Below, in pieces: positions 34,941 to 44,934 of a stretch of 64,000 nt of DNA. This DNA is from Acidobacteriota bacterium (lineage in GTDB: Bacteria > Acidobacteriota > Thermoanaerobaculia > UBA5066). Each line of letters opens with the position of its first letter. The stretch's first letter is position 1. Location: positions 62,001 through 126,000 of the forward strand of contig RHKY01000009.1 of the NCBI GenBank assembly GCA_008363385.1, given 5' to 3'. A program made the translations under genes and the position numbers. Below the pieces are notes generated by a model, which worked only from the letters and a program-made list of their open reading frames with translations, did no database searches and was not told the origin of the DNA.

Positions 34941-37900
34941 TCAGTCCCCCTCGGGCGGGGAGGCGGGGGTCCGGACCGTGAACGTCGACCCCTTCCCCTT
35001 GACGCTCTCGACCGTCACGTCGCCCCCCATCAGGCGCGCGAGCTTCCGGCTGATCGAGAGGCCCAGCCCGGTCCCGCCGAAGCGCGCCGAGGTCGTCCGG
35101 TCCGCCTGCGAGAACATCTCGAACAGGCGGGAGAGCTCCTCGGCCGTCATGCCGATCCCCGTGTCGGAGACCGAGAGGACGAGCCACGCCCGGCCCCCGG
35201 CCTCCTCCCGCCGGGCGGCGAGGCGGACGAGGCCGTCCGTCGTGAACTTCGCGGCGTTGGAGAGGAGGTTGTGGAGGATCTGCCTCAGCCGCGTCGGGTC
35301 CGCGCGGACCTCCCCGGCCGCCTCGACCCCGTCCACCTCCAGGCGGTTGCGGTTGCGCGCCAGGAGCGGGGCGACGGTGGCCACGGTCGCCTCCACCACC
35401 TCGGAGAGCCGGAACGTCTCGACGGAGAGCTCCAGCCGCCCGGCCTCCACCTTGGAGAGGTCGAGGATGTCGTTCACGAGGGCCAGCTGGTGGCCGGCCG
35501 CCGCGCGGATCTTCCTGACGTCCTCGACGAACTCCGGGAGCGACAGGGCGTCGGCCTGCTCGGAGAGGAGCTCGCTGTAGCCGATGATGGCGTTCAGCGG
35601 CGTCCTCAGGTCGTGCGTGACGCTGGCCAGGAACTGGCTCTTGGCGCGGTTGGCCTCCTCGGCCCTCTGGCGCTGCGTCTCGGCCTCGAGGCGCTGGCGC
35701 TCGGCCTCGGCGCGGCTCTCGAGCGCCTCCTGCCGGGCCTGCTCGGCCCGCTCGGTCTCGTCGCGCAGGCTCCGCGTCCGCTCGTCGACGGTCCGCTCCA
35801 GCTCCTCGGCCCTCAGGCGCAGGAGGCGGACGCGGACCCCGCGAAGGGCCCACCCGAGGCCGGCCACGGCCAGCGCCGAGAGGGCGAGGAACGCGGGCGT
35901 CTGGTGGAAGCGCGGGACGACCCTCACCGCCACCCGGGCGGCCCTCTCGCCCTCGACGCCGTCCTCGTTCACGGCGGTGAGCGAGAAGTCGTACGAGCCC
36001 GGCGGCAGCGCCGTGTACAGCGCCACCCGCCGGTCCCCGGCGTCGACGACGCCGCGCGCCAGCCCCTCCATCCGGTACCGGAACCGCGCCCTCTCGGGGA
36101 CCCGAAGGCACGGGGCCGTGTAGCGGATCTCGAGCGTCTCGGCCCCCGCGTCGACGCGGATGCCCGCGGCGAACGGAACGGGGAGGCCGTCGATGAGGAC
36201 CTCCTCGACCCGGGGGAGCGGCGGGACCGCGTTCCGCGGGATCCGGGCGGGGTCGACCGACGCCGCGCCGCCGAGCGTGGCGAACCAGAGCCGCCCGTCC
36301 CGGGTCCGCAAGCCGGCCGGCTCGCCCGCTCCGTTGCACTCGCGCGAGCGCAGGCCGTCCAGCTCCCCGAAGGCGGTGAACGGGATCGACGGGAGGGAGC
36401 CCGACGCGAAGGCGAGGACGTCGGCCTTCCTCACGCGGGCGATCCCGCGGTTGCTCGTCAGCCAGAGGCTCCCCTCCCCGTCCTCGAGGACCTCGTAGAC
36501 GGTGTCGTCGAAGAGGCCGTCGCGGCTCGTGAAGGTCCGGAACCGTTCCCCGTCCCGCCGGACGAGCCCGCCGCCCAGCGTCCCGCACCAGAGGACGCCG
36601 TCCGGGTCCTCGTGGAGGGAGTAGACGGGCGCGCCCGGGAGGCCGTCCTCCGGCCCGAACGAGGCGACTCTCCCGTCCGCCACGCGCGCGAGCCGGCCCT
36701 CGGCCGTCCCGACCCAGACCGCGCCGTCCCGCGTCGTCCGGAGCATCCGGAGCCTGCGTCCGGGGAGGCCGTCGGCCTCGGTGAGGGTCGTGAACGAGCC
36801 TCCGGAGAGCCGTGAGAGCCCCGCGTCGGTGGCCACCCAGATCGTGCCGGCAGCGTCCTGCCCGACGGAGTAGACGTCGGGGCTCGGCAGGCCGGGCGGG
36901 ACGAAGTCGGGGCGGAGCCGCCCTCCGGCCAGGAGGGCCAGCCCCTTCTTCGTCCCGACCCAGAGGCGGCCCTCCCCGTCCTCGTGGATCGAGACGACGG
37001 TGTCGTCGGGCAGGCCCTCGCGCGTCGAGAAGGTCGTCACCCCTCCGGAGGAGACGCGGGCCAGCCCGCCCCCGTACGTCCCGAGCCAGACGCTCCCGTC
37101 GCGGGCCTGGCGCATCGTCAGGACGACGTCCGAGGGGAGGCCCTCCGGCCTGCCCAGCGGCGTGAACGCCCCGTCCCGGAGCCGGTGGAGACCCCCTGCC
37201 GCCGACCCGAACCAGACGTTCCCCTCCCGGTCCTCGAGGACGGGGAAGACGGGGCCGGGGCCGAGCCCGTCCTTCCCCGTCAGGCACGAGAGGTCCTCGC
37301 CCGAAAGGAGGCAGAGGCCGGCGTTGGTGGCCACCCAGAGGCCGCCGTCGCGGCCGGCGAGGAGCGTGTGGACCCGCTCGCTCGGCAGGCCGGGAAGCGA
37401 CAGCCTCGTCACCCGTCCGCCCGAGAGCCGGTGGAGCCCCGAAGCCGTCCCGACGAAGAGGCTCCCGTCGGGGGCCCGCGCCAGGCCTCGGACCCTCTCG
37501 CTCGCCAGCCCGTCGGCCGTCGTCGTCACCGTGACCGCCCCTTCCGGCGAGCGGCGGACGAGGCCGGCGGTCGTGGCGATCCAGAGCGTGCCGTCGGGGT
37601 CGGCCAGGAGGCTCGAGACCTCCAAGGACGGGAGGCCGTCGCGGGCACCGAGCACCGTGAAGCGGCCGTCCCGGAGCCCCGCGACGCCCGCGCCCCAGGT
37701 CCCGACCCAGACGGTGCCGTCGGGTCCCTCGGCCAGCGCGCGGACCTGGCGCGACGGGAGGCCGTCGGCCTCCGAGAAGGCCCGGAACGCCCCCTCCGAC
37801 AGGCGCGTCAGCCCCCCCGGCGTCCCGGCCCAGAGGCTTCCGTCGCGCGTGGCCAGGAGGGCGTAGACGAGGTTGTTCGGGAGCTCGGGCGTGCTCCGGC

Positions 37901-38213
37901 GGTCGAAGACCGTGAAGCGGACTCCGTCGAAGCGGGCGAGCCCCTCCTCGGTCCCGACCCAGAGGGAGCCGTCCGTCGTCTGGGCGAGCGAGAGGGCCGT
38001 GTTCTGCGGGAGCCCCGACTCCGTCCTCCAGGTCTGGTGGGCGTACTGGGAGATCGCCCGGCCGGGCGAGAGCGCCAGCGCCGGGGAGGCGGCGACCGGG
38101 AGCGCTCCGGCGAGGAGGATCGCCCGCAGCCGGCTCGGGCCCCGGCTCGGGCCCCTCCGAGGACCGCTCGTCCGCGTCCGGAAGGGCCGTTCGCACCGGA
38201 GCGGGGGCACCAC
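34941..38213 (-). CDS. Second sensor histidine kinase with periplasmic beta-propeller
   Basis: A 1090-residue kinase with the same plan as the one at 23-26 kb. Signal/anchor (about 28-48); roughly 14 propeller motifs of type [20 protein letters not shown], then GTEEGLARF; a Y_Y_Y-like domain (near 690-770), one membrane span, a coiled coil rich in Glu/Arg (about 805-850), HisKA with [16 protein letters not shown] (His867), and HATPase ([18 protein letters not shown]). No receiver, HTH or adjacent regulator. The GTG start at 38213 follows TAACAT by six bases. The similarity suggests paralogous sensors for different ligands. Confidence 0.85.
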   Translation of the reverse strand: MVPPLRCERPFRTRTSGPRRGPSRGPSRLRAILLAGALPVAASPALALSPGRAISQYAHQTWRTESGLPQNTALSLAQTTDGSLWVGTEEGLARFDGVRFTVFDRRSTPELPNNLVYALLATRDGSLWAGTPGGLTRLSEGAFRAFSEADGLPSRQVRALAEGPDGTVWVGTWGAGVAGLRDGRFTVLGARDGLPSLEVSSLLADPDGTLWIATTAGLVRRSPEGAVTVTTTADGLASERVRGLARAPDGSLFVGTASGLHRLSGGRVTRLSLPGLPSERVHTLLAGRDGGLWVATNAGLCLLSGEDLSCLTGKDGLGPGPVFPVLEDREGNVWFGSAAGGLHRLRDGAFTPLGRPEGLPSDVVLTMRQARDGSVWLGTYGGGLARVSSGGVTTFSTREGLPDDTVVSIHEDGEGRLWVGTKKGLALLAGGRLRPDFVPPGLPSPDVYSVGQDAAGTIWVATDAGLSRLSGGSFTTLTEADGLPGRRLRMLRTTRDGAVWVGTAEGRLARVADGRVASFGPEDGLPGAPVYSLHEDPDGVLWCGTLGGGLVRRDGERFRTFTSRDGLFDDTVYEVLEDGEGSLWLTSNRGIARVRKADVLAFASGSLPSIPFTAFGELDGLRSRECNGAGEPAGLRTRDGRLWFATLGGAASVDPARIPRNAVPPLPRVEEVLIDGLPVPFAAGIRVDAGAETLEIRYTAPCLRVPERARFRYRMEGLARGVVDAGDRRVALYTALPPGSYDFSLTAVNEDGVEGERAARVAVRVVPRFHQTPAFLALSALAVAGLGWALRGVRVRLLRLRAEELERTVDERTRSLRDETERAEQARQEALESRAEAERQRLEAETQRQRAEEANRAKSQFLASVTHDLRTPLNAIIGYSELLSEQADALSLPEFVEDVRKIRAAAGHQLALVNDILDLSKVEAGRLELSVETFRLSEVVEATVATVAPLLARNRNRLEVDGVEAAGEVRADPTRLRQILHNLLSNAAKFTTDGLVRLAARREEAGGRAWLVLSVSDTGIGMTAEELSRLFEMFSQADRTTSARFGGTGLGLSISRKLARLMGGDVTVESVKGKGSTFTVRTPASPPEGD

Positions 38214-38219
38214 GCCGCG

Positions 38220-38225
38220 ATGTTA
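38220..38225 (-). promoter_or_regulatory. Leaderless -10 box for the second propeller kinase (TAACAT)
   Basis: TAACAT ends six bases before the GTG at 38213; no Shine-Dalgarno sequence. Confidence 0.45.
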
Positions 38226-38268
38226 TCCCGCCGCCCCGGTCCGCCCGCGCCGTCCTGTCGGGCGCGAG

Positions 38269-38274
38269 TAGGAT
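38269..38274 (+). promoter_or_regulatory. Leaderless -10 box for malQ (TAGGAT)
   Basis: TAGGAT ends six bases before the ATG at 38281; no Shine-Dalgarno sequence. Confidence 0.5.
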
Positions 38275-38280
38275 CCAGCA

Positions 38281-39795
38281 ATGGGCAGCCGCGTCGCGGG
38301 CCTCCTCCTCCACCCCACGTCTCTGGCCGGGCGGTACGGGATCGGCGACCTCGGCCCCGGGGCCGACGAGTTCCTGGACTGGATGGTGGACGCGGGGCAG
38401 AAGCTCTGGCAGGTCCTCCCGCTCGGGCCGACGGCCTACGGGAACTCGCCCTACGGCTGCCTCTCCGCCTTCGCGGGCAACCCTCTCCTGATCTCGCCCG
38501 AGGGGCTCCTGGACGACGGTCTCCTCGCGGCCGAGGACCTCGTGGACGCCCCGGCCGGCTCGGTGGACGAGGTCGACTTCGGCGCGGTCATCCCGTGGAA
38601 GCGGCGCCTGCTCCGGTCCGCCTGGAAGAGGTTCCAGGCGGACCGGCCCCTGGAGGTCGCCGGTGCGCTCTCGGCCTTCGTGGAGGACCCGGCGCAGGCC
38701 TACTGGCTCGAGGACTGGGCGATGTTCGCCGCCCTCAAGGGGCGCTTCGGCGGCCGCGAGTGGGGATCGTGGGACCGCCCGCTGAGGCTGCGCGACCCCA
38801 AGGCGCTCGCCCGGGCCCGGCGCGAGCTCTCCGACGAGGTCGAGCTGCAGCGGTTCGTCCAGTTCCTCTTCTTCCGGCAGTGGGGGCGCGTGAGGGCCGA
38901 GGCGAACCGGCGCGGGATCGAGGTGATGGGCGACATCCCGATCTACGTCGCCCGCGACAGCGCCGACGTCTGGGCCCACCGCCGGCTCTTCACGCTCGAC
39001 GAGGAGGGGAAGGCCGAGACGGTCGCCGGCGTTCCGCCCGACTACTTCAGCGAGACGGGCCAGCTCTGGGGGAACCCGCTCTACCGCTGGGACCGGCTCG
39101 CCGAGGAGCACTTCGCCTGGTGGATCGAGCGGGTGAAGGTGAACTGGCGCCTGGCCGACCTCGTCCGGATCGACCACTTCCGCGGCTTCGCCTCGTACTG
39201 GGAGGTGCCGGCCCACCACGAGACGGCCGTCGACGGCCGCTGGGTGGAGGCGCCGGGGGAGCGGCTCTTCACCGCGATCCGCGCGGTCCTCGGGGACGTG
39301 CCGTTCGTGGCGGAGGACCTCGGCGTCATCACGGACGACGTGCGCGAGCTCCTCGCCAGGACCGGCTTCCCCGGGATGAAGGTCCTCCAGTTCGCCTTCG
39401 CCGAGGACGACCACGAGTACCAGCCCCACCGGCACGTCCCCAACGGCGTCGTCTACACGGGGACGCACGACAACGACACGACGCTCGGCTGGTGGGAGTC
39501 GGCCGACGCGCCGACGCGCGAGAGGGCGCTCGAGTACCTCGGGACGGACGGAAGCGACGTCGCCTGGGACCTGATCCGGGCCGCCTACACCTCGGTGGCC
39601 GAGCGGGTGGTCGTCCCCCTCCCCGACGTCTTCGGGATGGGGAACGAGGCGCGGATGAACACGCCCGGAAAGGACCGCGGGAACTGGACGTGGCGCGCGC
39701 GGCGGGTCGACTTCACGGCGGGGCGCGCCGCGCGCCTGAAGCGGCTCGTCGCGCTCACCGGCCGCGTCGGCCGCCAGGAGGCCCCGGAGGACTGA
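38281..39795 (+). CDS. malQ: 4-alpha-glucanotransferase (GH77, amylomaltase)
   Basis: A 504-residue GH77 enzyme that disproportionates alpha-1,4-glucans. The N-terminus LLLHPTSLAGRYGIGDLG is typical. Catalytic residues: nucleophile Asp298 in RIDHFRGF, acid/base Glu345 in VAEDLGVIT, and Asp397 in THDNDT. EVMGDIPIYVARDSADVW is also conserved. Length matches the short bacterial MalQ form. With glgC 4.7 kb away it points to glycogen or maltodextrin metabolism, though they are separate units. Confidence 0.92.
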   Translation: MGSRVAGLLLHPTSLAGRYGIGDLGPGADEFLDWMVDAGQKLWQVLPLGPTAYGNSPYGCLSAFAGNPLLISPEGLLDDGLLAAEDLVDAPAGSVDEVDFGAVIPWKRRLLRSAWKRFQADRPLEVAGALSAFVEDPAQAYWLEDWAMFAALKGRFGGREWGSWDRPLRLRDPKALARARRELSDEVELQRFVQFLFFRQWGRVRAEANRRGIEVMGDIPIYVARDSADVWAHRRLFTLDEEGKAETVAGVPPDYFSETGQLWGNPLYRWDRLAEEHFAWWIERVKVNWRLADLVRIDHFRGFASYWEVPAHHETAVDGRWVEAPGERLFTAIRAVLGDVPFVAEDLGVITDDVRELLARTGFPGMKVLQFAFAEDDHEYQPHRHVPNGVVYTGTHDNDTTLGWWESADAPTRERALEYLGTDGSDVAWDLIRAAYTSVAERVVVPLPDVFGMGNEARMNTPGKDRGNWTWRARRVDFTAGRAARLKRLVALTGRVGRQEAPED

Positions 39796-39830
39796 CGCCC
39801 CCGGGCTTCGGACCGGCGCTGGTCGCGAGG

Positions 39831-41078
39831 TCAGAACTTGCTCAGGTCCCGGCCGAAGAGGAGGGCCTTCGTCCAGTCGAAGGCGACGAGGACCTTGTTC
39901 TTCAGGCTGACGAGCCGCGTCAGGTAGGCCGACCTCCAGAAGAGGACCGTCAGGAAGCCGTGCGAGCGGACGCCGGCCGACGGGATCTCCGCCAGGGCCT
40001 CGCTGTCGCCGATGTACGCGAGCATCCCGAGGTTGACGAAGCGGAACGGCTTCGGCTCCCGCCCCGCGGCCCGCGCCCCGAGCGCGCGGCCCAGGTACCT
40101 CCCCTGCTGCATCGCCACCTGGGCCGTCTGGGGGAGGCGTGGGCCCTCGGGCTGCGCCGCGTCCCCGAGCGCGTGGACGCCCGGGGCGAGAGGCACCCGG
40201 AGGAAGGAGTCGACGAGGAGGCGCCCGGCCCGGTCCTTCGGCAGCGGCAGAGCGGCCACGAACGGGTGCGGCGCGGTGCCGGTGGACCAGACGACGAGCC
40301 CCGCGGGGACCTCCTCGCCCGAGTCGAGGACGAGCCCCCGCTCGTTCACGGCCGCCACGGTCGCCCCGAGGCGGAGCGCGATCCCCTGCCTCGTGAAGTG
40401 CTCGGCCGCGTGCCGCCGCAACGCCTCGTCGAAGCCGCCGAGGATCTCGCGGGCGGCCTCGAGGAGGGAGATCCGGACGAGCCGGGACACCTCCGGGTAG
40501 GAGCGCGGGAGGTCTTCTGCGAGGAGGTCGTGGAGCTCGGCGGCGAGCTCCACGCCCGTCGGGCCTCCTCCGACCACGGCGACGTGGAGCAGGCGCCGCC
40601 GCTCCTCCTCGGGGAGGCCGGGGAGGCTCGCCCGCTCCAGGAGCGCCACGAAACGCTCGCGGATCCTCCGCGCGTCGGCGAGCTCCTTGAGGAAGACCGC
40701 GTGCTCCGCGACGCCCGGGATGCCGTACGTGGCGGGGACGGCGCCGACGGCGACCACGAGGACGTCGTAGGGGACCGCGAACGTCCGGCCGTCCTCGGCG
40801 CCCCGGCAAGTGACGGTCTTCCCGTCGAGGTCGAGGGAGACCGCCGAGGCGAGGAGGAAGCGCGCCTCGGGCCGGGCCCTTCGCAGAGGCTCCACGATGC
40901 TCCGGAACTCCAGCGTACCGGCCGCCGTCGACGGGAGGAGCGGCGTGAAGAGGAAGTGGTTCCGCGGGCTGACGACGGTCACCTCGTGGGTCCCCTCGGG
41001 GAGGGTGCGCAGGAGGCTGACCGCGCCGAAGCCGGAGCCGAGGACGACGAGGCGGGGGAGGGGGGCGCGTTCCGTCAC
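39831..41078 (-). CDS. ndh: NADH dehydrogenase (type II, Ndh-like)
   Basis: A 415-residue FAD enzyme of the NDH-2/FerB group that passes electrons from NADH to quinone without pumping protons. FAD site LVVLGSGFGAVSLL at the N-terminus; NAD site VAVVGGGPTGVELAAELHDL; second FAD segment VHALGDAAQPEG; then PQTAQVAMQQGRYLGRAL. The C-terminal amphipathic region FLTVLFWRSAYLTRLVSLKN is the usual membrane anchor. It starts at GTG 41078, only 21 bases from the divergent glycosyltransferase start. Confidence 0.87.
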   Translation of the reverse strand: MTERAPLPRLVVLGSGFGAVSLLRTLPEGTHEVTVVSPRNHFLFTPLLPSTAAGTLEFRSIVEPLRRARPEARFLLASAVSLDLDGKTVTCRGAEDGRTFAVPYDVLVVAVGAVPATYGIPGVAEHAVFLKELADARRIRERFVALLERASLPGLPEEERRRLLHVAVVGGGPTGVELAAELHDLLAEDLPRSYPEVSRLVRISLLEAAREILGGFDEALRRHAAEHFTRQGIALRLGATVAAVNERGLVLDSGEEVPAGLVVWSTGTAPHPFVAALPLPKDRAGRLLVDSFLRVPLAPGVHALGDAAQPEGPRLPQTAQVAMQQGRYLGRALGARAAGREPKPFRFVNLGMLAYIGDSEALAEIPSAGVRSHGFLTVLFWRSAYLTRLVSLKNKVLVAFDWTKALLFGRDLSKF

Positions 41079-41087
41079 CCGATCTGG

Positions 41088-41094
41088 GATGATG
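41088..41094. promoter_or_regulatory. Overlapping -10 boxes between ndh and the GT-C gene
   Basis: GATGATG reads GATGAT on the plus strand, six bases before the GTG at 41100, and CATCAT on the minus strand, ten bases before the ndh GTG at 41078. Confidence 0.4.
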
Positions 41095-41099
41095 ACACG

Positions 41100-42944
41100 G
41101 TGCGCGGGAACGCCGTCGCCCTGCGGGTCGCGGCCGGCTGCGTGGCGTTCGTCGTCTTCGCGGGCCTCGTCGACCTCCTCCACCCGGCCGTCCTGACGAA
41201 CGTCTCGGCGGACTGGCTCCCGTGGCTCCTCCTCCTCTGGTCGCTCCTCCTCGGCGCCACCGCGGGCGCGTACCTCCTCGCCGCGGCGACGCTCCGGCGC
41301 CTCGCCGGCGCCCCCCTCGTCCTCTCGCCCCTGCCCGCGCTGCCGCTGGGCCGGGTCGGCCTCCCGCTCCTCCTCGGCGCCGCCCTCGCGACCGGCGCCC
41401 TCCTGCGCCTCTGGGCGCTCGAGGAGGTCCCGTTCCCGCTCTGGACCGACGACGTCTCCCTCCTCGAGGCGGTCCGCGGCCTGACGGGCGGCCCCTCCGA
41501 CTTCGCCGACGCGATCCGTCCCGCGCCGTACGGCGTCGCCGAGCCTTACGGGACCGTCGGCGTCCTCTACCTGGAGCTCTACCGGGCCTCGGTGGCGCTC
41601 TGGGGCTCGACCGTCCTCGGGGTCCGGTTCCCGTCGGCGCTCGGCGGCGTCGCCTCGCTCCTGACGGCCGCGCTCCTCGGGCGGGAGCTGCTCCCGCGCG
41701 GGGGCGGCACGCTGGCCGCGCTCGCCCTCGCGGGGATGCGCTGGCACCTCGTCCTCTCCCGGTGGGCCTGGAACGCGATCGTCCTCGTCCCGCTGGTGGA
41801 CCTCTCGGGCTGGCTCCTCCTGCGGGCCCGGAGGAAGGGGTCGACGGCCCTCGCGCTCCTCTCGGGTGCGCTGGCCGGCGTCGGCGCTCACGTCTACCTC
41901 GCCTCGTGGGCGGCCGCGGGAGGCCTCCTCCTCCTCGCGCTCTGGCCGGGCGAGGAGGAGCGGCCCCTCCGGGACCGCGCTGGGCGCGCGGCTGCATTCG
42001 CCCTCGGCTTCGCTCTCCTGGCCGCCCCGCTCTTCCTCCTCGCGAAGGGGCGGACCTACTCCTACTTCGCGCGGACCGGCTACAACCTCCTCGTCCAGCT
42101 CCGGCGCGAGCGCTCGCCCCGGGCGCTCCTCGAGGTCCCCGCCGCGGCCCTGGCCTCCCCCTGGTTCGTCCCCGACCCGATCGCGCGGAACGACCTCCCG
42201 GGACGTTCGCGCCTCGGCCTCCTCCTCGGCCTCCCCCTCGCGGCGGGCCTCGTTCGCGCGGCGCTGGCGCCGCGGGAGAGGGCCTCGGCGTTCCTCCTCT
42301 GCCACGCGCTGGCCGCGACCGCGGCCGCTGTCGCCGGCGGCGGCGCTCTCCACCCGAACGGCTACCGGCTGGCCTACCTGACGACGCCCCTGGCCCTCGG
42401 CGCCTCGACGGGCGTCCTGGCCCTCCTCGCGGCGGTCCCCGCCGTTGGCCGGAGGCGAGCGGCCCTCTTCGCCGTCGGGCTGCTCGGGGTGTCGGGGGCT
42501 CTCGGGGCACGGGACGCGCTCGAGCGCTGGCCGCTCCGGCGCGAGACGTTCGACGCCTTCTCGGGACGGGACACGCTCTTCGGCCGGGCGGCTGTCCGGT
42601 GGAGCGCGGTCGGCCCCGTGGAGATCGCCGACGACCTGCCGCACGACCCTTTCCTGGTCGGCGGCATCCTCCGTCACCGCGTCGCCTCCCGCGCCGATCG
42701 CCGCCGCATCGCCCTCCTCGGGCGCGTCCGCCCGGGGGCTCGGTTCCGGGTCGAGGCTGCGGGGGCGGGCCCTCACCCCGCGTGGCGCGTCGTGGAGCGG
42801 GTGACGGACGGGTTCGGCCGCGTCCACGCCCGTGTCGTCTGCCTGAGGGCCGAGAGCGCGGGGCCGGTGGCCGGTTCGGACCCTTCGGGCGATTCGGCGG
42901 GCTCGCGCCCGGAACCGGCGAAGAGGGGCCCCGGGGATCCTTAG
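41100..42944 (+). CDS. GT-C membrane glycosyltransferase (ArnT/PMT-like)
   Basis: A 614-residue membrane protein with about 11-12 hydrophobic segments and a soluble C-terminal part (from about 480). The first long loop holds LWTDDVSLLEAVRGLTGG, matching the acidic catalytic loop of GT39/GT83-type polyprenyl-phosphate-sugar transferases, and RMRWHLVLSRW-like segments recur in that group. Donor and acceptor are unknown. The last codons overlap a TAGAAT box that may drive glgC. The GTG start and spacing fit a leaderless transcript. Confidence 0.72.
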   Translation: MRGNAVALRVAAGCVAFVVFAGLVDLLHPAVLTNVSADWLPWLLLLWSLLLGATAGAYLLAAATLRRLAGAPLVLSPLPALPLGRVGLPLLLGAALATGALLRLWALEEVPFPLWTDDVSLLEAVRGLTGGPSDFADAIRPAPYGVAEPYGTVGVLYLELYRASVALWGSTVLGVRFPSALGGVASLLTAALLGRELLPRGGGTLAALALAGMRWHLVLSRWAWNAIVLVPLVDLSGWLLLRARRKGSTALALLSGALAGVGAHVYLASWAAAGGLLLLALWPGEEERPLRDRAGRAAAFALGFALLAAPLFLLAKGRTYSYFARTGYNLLVQLRRERSPRALLEVPAAALASPWFVPDPIARNDLPGRSRLGLLLGLPLAAGLVRAALAPRERASAFLLCHALAATAAAVAGGGALHPNGYRLAYLTTPLALGASTGVLALLAAVPAVGRRRAALFAVGLLGVSGALGARDALERWPLRRETFDAFSGRDTLFGRAAVRWSAVGPVEIADDLPHDPFLVGGILRHRVASRADRRRIALLGRVRPGARFRVEAAGAGPHPAWRVVERVTDGFGRVHARVVCLRAESAGPVAGSDPSGDSAGSRPEPAKRGPGDP

Positions 42945-42947
42945 AAT
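42942..42947 (+). promoter_or_regulatory. -10 box TAGAAT upstream of glgC
   Basis: TAGAAT includes the TAG stop of the preceding gene and lies 17 bases before the glgC ATG; a weak GAGGTG site follows. Confidence 0.4.
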
Positions 42948-42964
42948 GGCGGCCGAGGTGCCGC

Positions 42965-44251
42965 ATGTCCGACGCGGAGCCGCGGGTCTACACGGTCATC
43001 CTCGGGGGCGGGAGGGGGACGCGCCTCTACCCGCTGACGCGCGACCGGGCCAAGCCGGCCGTCCCGCTCGCGGGCAAGTACCGGCTCATCGACATCCCGG
43101 TCTCCAACGCGATCAACTCGGGCTTCAAGGAGATCGCGGTCCTCACGCAGTTCAACTCGCTCTCGCTGAACTCGCACGTCTCGGCGGCCTACCGGTTCGA
43201 CGTCTTCAGCCGCGGGAGCGTCGAGATCTTCGCCGCCGAGCAGACGGAGTCCGGGGGGGCGTGGTTCGAGGGGACGGCCGACGCGGTGAGGAAGCTCCTG
43301 GGCCGGATCGGCGAGCGGCGCTACGACCACGTCCTGATCCTCTCCGGGGACCACCTCTACCGGATGGACTACGGGGAGATGCTCGCCCGGCACCTGGCCG
43401 CCGCGGCCGACGTCACCGTCAGCGTCCTGCCCGTCGCGCGGGAGGAGTGCGGCGGCTTCGGCGTCCTGTCGGCGGCGGGGGACGGGCGGATCGTGGCCTT
43501 CCGCGAGAAGCCGCGGGCCGACGAGGACCTCACGGCGCTCGCGCCCCCGGACGAGCTGAGGGACCGGTGGGGGATCGCCCCGGGCGAGTTCCTGGCCTCG
43601 ATGGGGGTCTACGTCTTCCGGATGGACGTCCTGAAGGAGGCGCTCGAGGACCCCGCCGCCCTCGACTTCGGCAAGGACATCCTCCCGCGGATGATCGGCT
43701 CGCACCGGGTCCACTCGTTCCTCTTCCGCGGCTACTGGCGGGACATCGGGACGATCGACTCGTTCTTCGAGGCCAACCTCGCGATCACCGACGAGGAGGC
43801 GCCCTTCCGCTTCTTCCACGGCACGGCGCCGATCTACACGCGGCTGCGCTTCCTCCCCGCCTCGCGCGTCCTCGACGCGCGGATCTCGCGGAGCGTCGTG
43901 AGCGACGGGTGCCTCGTCTACGGCGCCGAGGTGGACCACTGCGTCGTCGGCATCCGGTCCCGGATCCAGAAGGGGAGCCGGCTGAAGGACGTCATCCTGA
44001 TGGGCGCGGACGACTACGAGGACGACGACGTGCGGGCGGCGCTCGCGGCGCGCGGCGTCGACGCGGTCGGGGTGGGCCCGGACTGCGTCGTGGAGCGGGC
44101 GATCATCGACAAGAACGCCCGGATCGGCGCGAGCTGCGTCCTGCGCGGCGACCCGTCGCGCCCCGACACGGACGGGGACGGCTGGTACCTGCGCGACGGC
44201 ATCCTCATCGTCCCGAAGAACGGGCGGATCCCGGCCGGCACGGTCGTCTGA
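42965..44251 (+). CDS. glgC: Glucose-1-phosphate adenylyltransferase
   Basis: A 428-residue ADP-glucose pyrophosphorylase, the committed step of glycogen synthesis. Landmarks: ILGGGRGTRLYPLTRDRAKP (nucleotide and activator region), LSGDHLYRMDYGEML, FREKPRADEDL (Glc-1-P site Lys), FLASMGVYVFRM and the left-handed beta-helix end with SRSVVSDGCLVYG. Length is typical. The DDYEDDDVRAALAARG segment matches the family loop. It follows the GT-C gene by 20 bases and may be partly co-transcribed. Confidence 0.92.
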   Translation: MSDAEPRVYTVILGGGRGTRLYPLTRDRAKPAVPLAGKYRLIDIPVSNAINSGFKEIAVLTQFNSLSLNSHVSAAYRFDVFSRGSVEIFAAEQTESGGAWFEGTADAVRKLLGRIGERRYDHVLILSGDHLYRMDYGEMLARHLAAAADVTVSVLPVAREECGGFGVLSAAGDGRIVAFREKPRADEDLTALAPPDELRDRWGIAPGEFLASMGVYVFRMDVLKEALEDPAALDFGKDILPRMIGSHRVHSFLFRGYWRDIGTIDSFFEANLAITDEEAPFRFFHGTAPIYTRLRFLPASRVLDARISRSVVSDGCLVYGAEVDHCVVGIRSRIQKGSRLKDVILMGADDYEDDDVRAALAARGVDAVGVGPDCVVERAIIDKNARIGASCVLRGDPSRPDTDGDGWYLRDGILIVPKNGRIPAGTVV

Positions 44252-44301
44252 AGAGCGTCCCTGTCTCGGGGGAACCCCGGCGCGCCCCGCGCACGCGGTG
44301 C

Positions 44302-44307
44302 CAGAAT
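44302..44307 (+). promoter_or_regulatory. Leaderless -10-like box for the Nudix gene (CAGAAT)
   Basis: CAGAAT ends six bases before the GTG at 44314. Confidence 0.35.
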
Positions 44308-44313
44308 CGGCTC

Positions 44314-44922
44314 GTGGCGACCGGGATCGACCTCGAGCGCGTGGTCGCGGCGCTGTCGCGGCTCTCTCCCTGGTCCGACGACGCGGTCCCGGCGAGCCGC
44401 AAGGCCGCCGTCGCGGCCGTCTTCCGCGACGCCCCCGGCGGAGCGGAGCTCCTCTTCATCCGGCGGGCCGAGCACCCGCGCGACCCCTGGTCGGGGCAGA
44501 TGGGGCTCCCGGGCGGCCGGGTCGACCCGGGCGAGGACGACCCGCGGCAGGCCGCGCTGCGCGAGACGCGGGAGGAGATCGGCCTCGACCTCGAAGCCTC
44601 GGCCCGGCCGCTCGGGCGCCTCTCGGAGGTGCGGACGCACCTGCCGCTCGGCTCGGTGCCGCACAGCGTCGTCCCGTTCGCCTTCGCGCTGGCGGGGGAC
44701 CCCGCCCTCACGCTGAACCACGAGGTGCAGGAGGCGGTCTGGGTCCCGCTCGGCTTCCTGGCCGACCGGGGGAACCGCCGCTCCTTCACCTGGGTCCGCC
44801 GGGGCGTCCCGCTCCCGATGCCCTGCTACCGCTGGGAGGGGCGGGTCATCTGGGGGCTGACGCTCCGGATCGTGGACGAGCTCCTGTCTCTCCTCCCGGC
44901 CCGGAGCGCGCGGAAGGAGTAG
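44314..44922 (+). CDS. Nudix CoA pyrophosphatase (NudL-like)
   Basis: A 202-residue hydrolase. LLFIRRAEHPRDPWSGQMGL before the Nudix box is the UPF0035/CoA-pyrophosphatase signature, and GGRVDPGEDDPRQAALRETR followed by EEIGLDL is the Nudix box. It would cleave CoA to 3',5'-ADP and phosphopantetheine. GTG at 44314 is used because upstream codons are antisense-like and CAGAAT sits six bases before. The gene ends at a hairpin repeat. Confidence 0.83.
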   Translation: MATGIDLERVVAALSRLSPWSDDAVPASRKAAVAAVFRDAPGGAELLFIRRAEHPRDPWSGQMGLPGGRVDPGEDDPRQAALRETREEIGLDLEASARPLGRLSEVRTHLPLGSVPHSVVPFAFALAGDPALTLNHEVQEAVWVPLGFLADRGNRRSFTWVRRGVPLPMPCYRWEGRVIWGLTLRIVDELLSLLPARSARKE

Positions 44923-44934
44923 CCCGCCTCGACG

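Noticed and set aside
34186-42966. A 2926-codon minus-strand open frame
   Set aside because: It runs across several real genes on both strands and encodes Arg/Pro/Gly-rich sequence with no domain. Long shadow frames are expected at this GC content.
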